From the NCBI GenBank assembly GCA_963792385.1, contig CAWBVZ010000007.1:186001-250000 (forward strand): a DNA stretch of 64,000 bases. Reading direction: 5' to 3'. The stretch's first letter is position 1, and every line of letters begins with the position of its first letter. A program made the position numbers and the translations under genes. The DNA is from DASSUW01 sp963792385 (lineage in GTDB: Bacteria > Actinomycetota > Thermoleophilia > Solirubrobacterales > Solirubrobacteraceae). Shown here in pieces: positions 57,509 to 64,000 of the stretch. A model generated the notes under the pieces. The model did not search any database. It was not told the DNA's origin and saw only the letters and a program-made list of their open reading frames with translations.

Positions 57509-57754
57509 TCACCCCAGCCCCGCCGCCCACGCCGCGCCGAGCGTGACGGTGCCGACCACGAGCCAGGTCACGTAGTCGCCGACATGGCCGCTGTGGAGCA
57601 TGCGCAGGCCGCTCAGGCCGGTCCGCAGCGCCTGGCCGGGCGCGCCCCGGGGCAGGTCGCGCAGCCGCCCGCGCAGCAGCGCCACGGCCGCGAGCGTGAA
57701 CGCGCCCGCGAGGGTGAGCGCCGCCAGCAGCCAGTCCTCACGTGCAACCAGCAT
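57509..57754 (-). CDS. small membrane protein resembling the C-terminal end of a NuoL-type antiporter
   Basis: An 81-residue protein from ATG 57754. It has two hydrophobic segments (WLLAALTLAGAFTLAAVALL and YVTWLVVGTVTLGAAWAAG) joined by a loop ending in LRMLHSGHVGDYVTW. That last string is like the C-terminal helix region of NuoL/MrpA-type proton-translocating subunits. No rest of such a gene is present, so it may be a remnant or a small stand-alone subunit. Based on memory of the family, not a search. Confidence 0.45.
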   Translation of the reverse strand: MLVAREDWLLAALTLAGAFTLAAVALLRGRLRDLPRGAPGQALRTGLSGLRMLHSGHVGDYVTWLVVGTVTLGAAWAAGLG

Positions 57755-57842
57755 GCTCGCGGATGCCGTGCACCGGCAGACACGACCCGGGCTACGCCGG
57801 GTTATGCGGCGAACTTCCGGACACACGCACCGGACAGGCGCA

Positions 57843-58950
57843 CTAGCGCGAGCCGAGCGACGACCAGATGTCGACCTTCGTGCGCACCTTGTCGACGACC
57901 GCGTCGGTGAACTCGCTGGTCGTGGCATGCCCGCCGAGGTCGATCGTCTTGGTGCCGGTCGCGACGGTCTCCAGAACGCTCTCGTAGATCGCGCGCGAGG
58001 CCCGTTCGGCGCCCGGCTGGCCCGCGACCCCCGCGTAGCCGAGCACGGCGCCGCAGGCGAGCAGCATCGCCATCGGGTTCGCCAGGTCCTTGCCCATCAA
58101 GCGACGGCGCGGTGCCGTGCGGAGCCTCGGCCATCGCGACCTCGACGCCGTAGTCGTCGTCGAACGCCAGCAGCACCGACTCGGCGCCGGCGATCGAGCC
58201 GAACATCGGCAGCACCATGTCCGACAGGCAGTCGCCGTCACGGTTCAGGGCCGGGATCACCAGCGGCGTCTCGGTCGCGCCGGTGAGCAGCCCGGCGTAC
58301 GTCGCGTCGATCAGGACCGGCTGGTACACGACGTCGGGATGGCGCTCGGCGGCGGCGTCCATCTCCTCCTTGAGCATCCCCTCGTAGACGGGGGAGACGG
58401 TCCACTTCGGGCCGCCATAGACGTGCGCGTCCATCCGCTCGGCCGTCCGGAAGGCGTACTCGGCGACCGCGCGGCAGGTCGAGCGCGTGACCTTCTCCGT
58501 GCGGTAGGCGACCTCGTCCGGCGCGCCCTCAGAGCCCTCGCGCCACTGCTTGGCGCCGTAGGCGTCCTCGACCGCCATGCGCACGACCGAGATCGGGTGA
58601 AAGACGCCGGACACCGGCCCGACGACGCCCGGGATCCGCCGTCCCGTGCGCACGATCACCTTGCCGTCGACGGCCTCGCGCAGGATCCGGTTCGGGGAGC
58701 CGACGTCGTCCTTGCCCTCCGGCGTGACGGTCGCCGCCTTCAGCCCGTAGCCCGCCTCGCGCATCGCGCGCGCGGCCTCCTCCACGATCTCGTTGCCCGT
58801 CTCGCGCCGGTTATCGAGCGAGAGGTCGAACCGCTCTTGCTCGAGCTCGATGCCGAGCACCTCGGAGTCGAGCACCCGCACGGCCTGGTCGAGCAGCTCC
58901 TGGCCGGTTTCGTCGCCCTCGAGGACGATGATCTTCAGCGCCTCGGCCAT
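57843..58950 (-). pseudogene. isocitrate/isopropylmalate dehydrogenase family, frameshifted
   Basis: The frame from ATG 58950 (MAEALKIIVLEGDETGQELL) carries the dehydrogenase fold: LREAVDGKVIVRTGRRIPG, the metal Asp in VLIDATYAGLL and DGDCLSDMVLPMFGSIAG. At about 58099 it leaves frame right after AEAPHGTAPS; the family continuation LMGKDLANPMAMLLACG is in the next frame and ends at 57843. Dropping one T restores a single 368-residue protein. Probably an NAD(P) isocitrate or homoisocitrate-type dehydrogenase, otherwise a pseudogene or sequence error. Confidence 0.85.
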
Positions 58951-58951
58951 C

Positions 58952-59539
58952 TCAGGTGGCCGCCGGCTCGCGCCCGTCCAGGCCCAGCTCCGTCGAGCGC
59001 TCGTCGAGCGCGGCGATCACGAAGGCGACGTGCTCGTCGAACTCGACACCGAGCTCCTCGGCGCCCTCGCGCATGGCGTCGCGGTCGATCGCCGCGGCGA
59101 ACGCGGGGGTCTTCATCTTCTTCTTGACCGACTTGGGCGTCATCCCGTGGATGCCCTCCGGCCGCACGTAGGCGCAGGCCATCAGGAAGCCCGACAGCTC
59201 GTCGACCGCGAACAGCGTCTTCTCCATCGGCGAGTCGCGCGACACCTCGAGGAAGTCGGCGTGGGAGGCGACCGCTCGGACGAACTCGGGCGAGAACCCC
59301 TGCTCCTCCAGCTCTTTCAGGGCGACGCGCGGATGGCCCGTCTCGAGGTCCGGATGGCGCTCGTAGTCGAGGTCGTGCAGCATCCCGACGAGGCCCCACT
59401 GCTCCTCGTCCTCGCCGAAGCGGCGGGCGTAGGCGCGCATGGCCGCCTCGACGGCCAGAACGTGCCGGCGAAGGGATTCGGACGCGGTCCAGGAACAGAA
59501 AAGGTCCCAGGCCTGATCGCGCGAAAGGGGCTCGGACAT
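58952..59539 (-). CDS. HD domain hydrolase
   Basis: A 195-residue predicted metal-dependent phosphohydrolase of the COG2316 type. His near RRHVLAVE, the HD pair in LVGMLHDLDYERHPD and a further His/Asp in VASHADFLEV make up the site; VDELSGFLMACAYVRP is typical of the group. It lies 1 nt before the dehydrogenase start. Function unknown; the family is thought to act on nucleotides or phosphate esters. Divergent from murA. Confidence 0.87.
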   Translation of the reverse strand: MSEPLSRDQAWDLFCSWTASESLRRHVLAVEAAMRAYARRFGEDEEQWGLVGMLHDLDYERHPDLETGHPRVALKELEEQGFSPEFVRAVASHADFLEVSRDSPMEKTLFAVDELSGFLMACAYVRPEGIHGMTPKSVKKKMKTPAFAAAIDRDAMREGAEELGVEFDEHVAFVIAALDERSTELGLDGREPAAT

Positions 59540-59588
59540 GGCTGTTACCCTAGCCCAGCTTCGGGGCCCGAGCCCCGCCGTTCCCATC

Positions 59589-60875
59589 ATGGAAAAACTC
59601 CTGATCGAGGGCGGGGTGCCGCTGTCAGGCACGATCGTGCCCGCCGGCAACAAGAACGCTGCGCTGCCGCTGCTCGCGTGCAGCCTCCTCACCGACGAGG
59701 AGGTGGTTCTGCACAACGTGCCGCGGATCCGCGACGTCGAAGCCATGCTCGAACTGCTGGCCGACCTCGGCGTGCGCACCGAGTGGCGCGACGAGAACAC
59801 CGTGGCGCTGCAGGCCGACCAGGTGCGCGACACCCAGGTCAGCGCGGCGATCGCCGAGCGCATCCGGGCGTCGTTCCTGGCCGCCGGCCCGCTGCTCGCC
59901 CGCTTCGGCTCCGCCGTAATGCCGCCGCCGGGCGGCGACGTGATCGGCCGCCGCCGGCTCGATCCGCACCTCGACGCGTTCCGCGCGCTCGGCGCGATCG
60001 TCGAGCACGGGAACGACATCCGGATCCTCGCCGACGACGGCGGGCTGCGGCCGTGCGACTTCTTCATGGACGAGCCGTCGGTGATGGGTACCGAGAACGC
60101 GCTGATGGCCTCGGCGCTGATCGACGGCACGACGGTGATCCGCAACGCCGCGTCGGAGCCGCACGTGCAGGACCTCGCGCGGATGCTGAACAAGATGGGC
60201 GCCGCGATCGAGGGGATCGGCTCCAACGTCATGCAGGTCCACGGCATGGGCAAGCTCGGCGGCTGCGAGCACACGGTCAGCCCCGATCACATCGAGATCG
60301 CCTCGTTCATGGCGCTCGCGGGCGTCACCGGCGGCGAGCTGCGGATCCAGGGCTGCGTGGCGGACGACATGCGGATGATCCGGCTCGTGTTCGGGCGCCT
60401 CGGGCTCCGCAGCGAGCTCGACGGCGACGACTGCGTCGTCCCGGGCGGCCAGAAGCTGGTCGTGGCGCGTGACGCCGGCGACTACCAGGTCAAGGTCGAG
60501 GACGGCCCGTGGCCCGCGTTCCCGGCCGATCTCACGAGCATCGCGGTCGCCCTCGCCACCCAGTCCGAGGGCTCGGTGCTGATCTTCGAGAAGATGTTCG
60601 AGAACCGGTTGTTCTTCGTGGACAAGCTGATCTCGATGGGAGCGGAGATAACGATCTGCGATCCGCACCGCGCGATCGTCATCGGGCCGCGCCGGCTGCA
60701 CGGCCAGCGGCTCTCCTCGCCCGACATCCGGGCGGGCATGGCGATGCTGATCGCCGCCGTCTGCGCCGACGGGACCAGCGAGATCCACAACGTCCGCGAC
60801 ATCGATCGCGGCTACGAGCGGATCGACGAGCGCCTGCGTGCGCTGGGCGCGCAGATCGAGCGCGTCGCGGCGTGA
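59589..60875 (+). CDS. murA: UDP-N-acetylglucosamine 1-carboxyvinyltransferase (Asp-type MurA)
   Basis: A 428-residue EPSP-synthase-fold enzyme, first committed step of peptidoglycan synthesis. PAGNKNAALPLLA carries the catalytic Lys/Asn region. The residue equal to the catalytic Cys115 of E. coli is Asp117 here (PPPGGDVIGRRR), as in mycobacterial MurA, which makes intrinsic fosfomycin resistance likely. ATG at 59589; an upstream in-frame start overlaps the divergent HD gene. Its stop overlaps hisZ (GTGA), so cell-wall and histidine genes share an mRNA. Confidence 0.95.
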   Translation: MEKLLIEGGVPLSGTIVPAGNKNAALPLLACSLLTDEEVVLHNVPRIRDVEAMLELLADLGVRTEWRDENTVALQADQVRDTQVSAAIAERIRASFLAAGPLLARFGSAVMPPPGGDVIGRRRLDPHLDAFRALGAIVEHGNDIRILADDGGLRPCDFFMDEPSVMGTENALMASALIDGTTVIRNAASEPHVQDLARMLNKMGAAIEGIGSNVMQVHGMGKLGGCEHTVSPDHIEIASFMALAGVTGGELRIQGCVADDMRMIRLVFGRLGLRSELDGDDCVVPGGQKLVVARDAGDYQVKVEDGPWPAFPADLTSIAVALATQSEGSVLIFEKMFENRLFFVDKLISMGAEITICDPHRAIVIGPRRLHGQRLSSPDIRAGMAMLIAAVCADGTSEIHNVRDIDRGYERIDERLRALGAQIERVAA

Positions 60876-61801
60876 TCCACCCGATCCCCAGCGGTACGCG
60901 CGACGTCCTCCCGGACGAGATGCGTGAGCTGCGGGCGATCACCGAGGCGATCCGAGGCGTGTTCGAATCCTCCGGCTACGGCGAGGTCTCCACGCCCGCG
61001 CTGGAGTACGAGACCGTGCTCACGCGCGGCGACGCGGCGGCCGCCGACCCGGCCTACAAGCTGTTCGACGAGCACGGGAACGTGCTGATCCTGCGCTCGG
61101 ACATGACGATCCCGATCGCGCGCGTGGTGGCGACGCGCTACGGCAGCGCCGAGCCGCCGCTGCGGTTCTGTTACTTCGCCCACGCCTACCGCTCCGTGCG
61201 GCCGCAGCGCGGGCAGGCGCGCGAGATGCTGCAGGCGGGGCTGGAGCTGGTTGGCGCGCCAGGCCCGGAGGGCACCGCGGAGGCGCTCACCGTGCTGGCG
61301 GCATGCCTCGAGGCGGCCGGCCTGCAGAACTACCGGATCGGCGTCGGGGACGCCTCGCTCTATCCGCGCCTGCTCGACCGCGTGGGCGTGCCGGCTGGCG
61401 CTCGGCCGCAGATCCTCCACGAGCTGGTCACGCGCGACTTCGTCGGCCTCGAGCGCGAGGTGGCGGTGCACGGGAACGACGAGCTGCTGCGCGTGCCGCA
61501 GCTGCGCGGCGGCGTCGAGGTGCTCGACGTCGTGCCGGAGGCCGAGTCGCTGCGCGCGGTCTACGACCGGCTGGCGCCCGCCGTGGCCGACCGGGTGATC
61601 TTCGACCTCGGCCTGATCCGCTCGCTCGGCTATTACACGGGCGCGGTGTTCGAGGTCTACGACGCCGCGCTCGGCGCCCCGATCGGCGGCGGGGGGCGCT
61701 ACGACGAGCTGCTCGGCCGGTTCGGCCGCGACCTGCCCGCGTGCGGGTGGGCGCTGAACGTCGAGCGCCTGCACATCGCGCGCGTCGGAGAGGACGGATA
61801 G
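60872..61801 (+). CDS. hisZ: ATP phosphoribosyltransferase regulatory subunit
   Basis: A 309-residue HisRS-like paralogue starting with GTG on the murA stop. It has class II motif 2 (LRFCYFAHAYRSVRP) and the IPSGTRDVLPDE start but lacks the anticodon-binding domain, as expected for HisZ, not HisS. It binds the short HisG to form the active HisGZ complex and carries histidine feedback. GGGGRYDELLGRFG near the C-terminus matches motif 3. hisG starts at the base after its stop. Confidence 0.93.
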   Translation: MIHPIPSGTRDVLPDEMRELRAITEAIRGVFESSGYGEVSTPALEYETVLTRGDAAAADPAYKLFDEHGNVLILRSDMTIPIARVVATRYGSAEPPLRFCYFAHAYRSVRPQRGQAREMLQAGLELVGAPGPEGTAEALTVLAACLEAAGLQNYRIGVGDASLYPRLLDRVGVPAGARPQILHELVTRDFVGLEREVAVHGNDELLRVPQLRGGVEVLDVVPEAESLRAVYDRLAPAVADRVIFDLGLIRSLGYYTGAVFEVYDAALGAPIGGGGRYDELLGRFGRDLPACGWALNVERLHIARVGEDG

Positions 61802-62434
61802 ATGGGCCTCGGGGGCCTGCGGCTCGCCGTGCCGCGCGGCACGCTGATGGGCGACACGCTCGACCTGCTCGACCGCCTCGGCGTCGAGACCGCCGAGGTG
61901 CGCGGGAACGACCGCAAGCTGCTGTTCGAGGACGCCGGGATCGTCACGATGCGCCCGTCCGACGTGCCGACCTACGTCGAGGCGGGAGCCGCCGACATCG
62001 GGGTCACGGGCAAAGACGTGCTGGCCGAGCAGTCCGAGCGGGCCGTGTACGAGCTGTTCGACCTCGGCTTCGGGCCGTGCCGGCTCGTGTTTGCGACCGT
62101 CGCCGGCGACGACCCCGCGGCCGAGGCGCTACGCCGCCTGGGCGTGATGCGGATCGCGACCAAGTACCCGCGGATCGCGGCGCGCTACTTCGAGCGCACG
62201 GGCCGCCAGGCCGAGATCGTCGAGGTCAAGGGCTCGGTCGAGCTGGCGCCGCTCGCCGGGCTGGTCGAGGGGATCGTCGACGTCACCGCCACCGGCACGA
62301 CGCTGCGCGAGAACGGCCTCGTGATCCGCGAGGAGATCGTCGCCTCGACCGCCAGGCTGATCGCCAACCCGGTCGCCTACCGGATGAAGGCGGAGGCGAT
62401 CGACGCCGTCGTGGAGCGCATCCGTGCGGCTTGA
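61802..62434 (+). CDS. hisG: ATP phosphoribosyltransferase, short form
   Basis: A 210-residue HisG_S enzyme, first step of histidine synthesis. LRLAVPRGTLMGDTLDLL, the GITGKDVL-like ADIGVTGKDVL segment and the PRPP-binding loop IVDVTATGTTLREN are present. It lacks the C-terminal ACT-like domain of the long form, consistent with the adjacent hisZ. The hisD GTG begins inside its end (11-nt overlap). Confidence 0.95.
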   Translation: MGLGGLRLAVPRGTLMGDTLDLLDRLGVETAEVRGNDRKLLFEDAGIVTMRPSDVPTYVEAGAADIGVTGKDVLAEQSERAVYELFDLGFGPCRLVFATVAGDDPAAEALRRLGVMRIATKYPRIAARYFERTGRQAEIVEVKGSVELAPLAGLVEGIVDVTATGTTLRENGLVIREEIVASTARLIANPVAYRMKAEAIDAVVERIRAA

Positions 62435-63623
62435 GTGCACGGTCGCGGACGCCGCTTCGGTCGCGGCGCGCGTGCGCGGCCTGGTCCCGCGGCCGGAGTC
62501 GGTCGCGCACGGCGTCGCCGAGATCATCGCCGCGGTGCGCGCGCGGCGCGATGAGGCGCTGCTCGAGTACGAGTGGAAGTTCGCGGGGAACGACAAGCTC
62601 GTCGTCACGCCCGCGGAACTCGACGCCGCCCTCGATGCGGCCGACCCGGACGTGCGCGCCGGGCTGAAGCTGGCGGCGGCGAACGTGCGCGCGGTCGCTG
62701 AGGCGGGCGTCGACGCCGAGGCCGAGGTCGCCCTGCCGGAGGGCCAGACGGTACGCCTGCGCGAGCAGCCGGTGCGGCGGGCGGCCGTCTACGCGCCCGG
62801 CGGCCGTCATCCCTACCCGTCGTCGGTCGTGATGGGCGCTGTGACCGCCCGCGCGGCGGGCGTCGACGAGGTCGTCGTCGCGGCCACCGGCCACCCGCTG
62901 ATCCTCGCCGCCTGCGCACTGTGCAACGTCGACACCGTCTACCGGATGACCGGCGCGCACGCGATCGCCGCGCTCACGTACGGGACCGAGACGGTGCAGC
63001 CGGTCGACGTGATCGTGGGCCCTGGCAGCCTGTGGGTGCAGGAGGCCAAGCGCCAGGTGTCGGGTGCGGTTGGGATCGACGGCTTCGCCGGCCCGAGCGA
63101 CCTGACGGTCATCTGCTCCGCCGGAGCCGATCCTGAGCCGCTGCGGCTCGACCTGCTCGCGCAGGCTGAGCACGGTGAGGAGTCGCTCGTGGTCGCGGTC
63201 AGTGACGATCCCGCGCTGCTGGACGCCCTCGAGGCGGCCGCGGTGGCCGTGCACGCGGCCGACATGGACGCCGCGCTCGCGTTCGCCGAGGCGCTGGCGC
63301 CCGAGCACCTGCAGCTCGCCGGCGCTGCCGCTGAGGCGCTCGCCCCGCGTGTGCGCAGCGCCGGCTGCCTGTTCGTGGGGATCGAATCGGGCACCGCGTT
63401 CGGCGACTACGTGGCCGGTTCGAACCACACGCTGCCGACCGACGGGGCAGCCCGCTTCGCCTCCGGCCTGTCGGCGCGCCACTTTCGCCGCCGGATGGCT
63501 GAGGTCCGCGTTGGGCCTGCCGCTGCGACGCTGGCGCACGCCGGTGCGCCGATCGCGCGCGCCGAAGGGTTCGAAGTTCACGCCCGTTCGATGGAGATCC
63601 GGGAGAATCAGTCATCGCGATGA
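62424..63623 (+). CDS. hisD: histidinol dehydrogenase
   Basis: A 399-residue zinc enzyme oxidising histidinol to histidine. Blocks are RRAAVYAPGGRHPYPSSVVMG, the FAGPSDLTVICS nucleotide region, the metal/catalytic AQAEHGEESLVVAV and GSNHTLPTDGAARF. Slightly short of the common ~430 residues at the N-terminus. GTG start at 62424 overlaps hisG by 11 nt. The hisB ATG overlaps its stop (ATGA). Confidence 0.94.
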   Translation: MRLECTVADAASVAARVRGLVPRPESVAHGVAEIIAAVRARRDEALLEYEWKFAGNDKLVVTPAELDAALDAADPDVRAGLKLAAANVRAVAEAGVDAEAEVALPEGQTVRLREQPVRRAAVYAPGGRHPYPSSVVMGAVTARAAGVDEVVVAATGHPLILAACALCNVDTVYRMTGAHAIAALTYGTETVQPVDVIVGPGSLWVQEAKRQVSGAVGIDGFAGPSDLTVICSAGADPEPLRLDLLAQAEHGEESLVVAVSDDPALLDALEAAAVAVHAADMDAALAFAEALAPEHLQLAGAAAEALAPRVRSAGCLFVGIESGTAFGDYVAGSNHTLPTDGAARFASGLSARHFRRRMAEVRVGPAAATLAHAGAPIARAEGFEVHARSMEIRENQSSR

Positions 63624-64000
63624 CCCGCACAGCGCAGATCACCCGGAAGACCGCCGAGACCGACGTCTCGCTCACCCTCGGCCTCGACGGCACGGGCGCC
63701 GGCACGCGCTCCACCGGCGTGGGCTTCCACGACCACATGCTCGACCTGCTCGCCCGCCACGGCCGGCTCGACCTCGAGGTCGCGGTCACGGGCGACCTGC
63801 AGACCGGTGCCCACCACACGGTCGAGGACACGGGGATCGTCTTCGGCCAGGCGCTCGACCAGGCGCTCGGCGACCGCCGCGGGATCGTCCGCTACGGCCA
63901 GGCGATCGTGCCGATGGACGAGGCGCGGGCGCTGTGCGCGATCGACGTCTCCGGCCGCCCGTTCGCGTCCGTGGAGGGCTTCGAGCGGCTGCCGGCGGGC
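63620..64000 (+). CDS. hisB: imidazoleglycerol-phosphate dehydratase, N-terminal part (cut by window end)
   Basis: The frame opens with ATG at 63620 on the hisD stop and stays open to the window end (127 codons). RKTAETDVSLTLGLDGTG, then GVGFHDHMLDLLARHG and HHTVEDTGIVFGQALDQALG are the manganese-binding HisB repeats. Converts imidazoleglycerol phosphate to imidazoleacetol phosphate. This appears to be the stand-alone actinobacterial form without a phosphatase domain at the N-terminus. The rest of the gene and operon lie outside. Confidence 0.95.
   Translation, partial: MTRTAQITRKTAETDVSLTLGLDGTGAGTRSTGVGFHDHMLDLLARHGRLDLEVAVTGDLQTGAHHTVEDTGIVFGQALDQALGDRRGIVRYGQAIVPMDEARALCAIDVSGRPFASVEGFERLPAG

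Overview
The window is high-GC DNA with tight gene packing, many 4-nt stop/start overlaps (ATGA, GTGA) and frequent GTG/TTG starts. It carries one complete rRNA operon. Gene content points to a high-GC actinobacterium, most likely class Thermoleophilia (Solirubrobacter/Conexibacter-like): an Asp-type MurA, a HisZ-dependent short HisG, MenE, an ECF sigma/anti-sigma/lipoprotein set, PucR and LAL regulators, and AbiEi/DUF559 genes. The lineage is an inference; no database comparison was possible. No phage genes, transposases, CRISPR arrays or tRNA genes were seen.

Layout. 1-6.0 kb: end of menE, a methyltransferase, ilvC, a DUF4190 membrane protein, then a class V aminotransferase overlapping serA (serine synthesis). 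6.1-14.9 kb: an HD-GYP protein and a leftward aldehyde dehydrogenase-potADBC operon for polyamine uptake and oxidation, divergent from a PucR regulator. 15-20 kb: an ECF sigma/anti-sigma/lipoprotein operon, a MarR/cupin divergent pair with a perfect palindrome, acetyltransferases, a GST-like protein. 19.9-24 kb: class II fructose-bisphosphate aldolase, then a class III aminotransferase and an FAD amine oxidase that probably continue polyamine breakdown. 24-26 kb: secreted serine protease, STAS and HATPase partner-switching proteins. 26-43.5 kb: leucine/isoleucine genes in three blocks (leuA with a leucine-rich leader peptide; an XRE-cupin regulator coupled to leuCD; leuB-ilvE-cimA-degT). Between the blocks lie a patatin, a cupin-TPR protein, an atypical Nramp-like transporter, a frameshifted LuxR/LAL regulator, a papain-like protease and an AbiEi/DUF559 gene whose start codon sits beside the loop of a 41-bp hairpin. 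44-50 kb: argH, a DNA glycosylase, a class A penicillin-binding protein, tyrS, YjbQ. 50.1-55.6 kb: rRNA operon. 55.7-64 kb: acetyltransferase, HAD phosphatase, a gene-poor stretch, a frameshifted isocitrate/isopropylmalate dehydrogenase, an HD hydrolase, then murA-hisZ-hisG-hisD-hisB running off the end.

How it works together. Much of the window is amino-acid synthesis: Val/Leu/Ile (ilvC, leuABCD, cimA, ilvE), Ser (serA plus aminotransferase), His (hisZGDB) and Arg (argH). A second theme is polyamine import and oxidation. The least ordinary signals are outside or across genes: the leuA attenuator-type leader, a repeat family with AACGTCAAC/GTTGACGTT ends seen twice, regulator-linked palindromes, and three places where one-base frameshifts break or distort conserved protein families.
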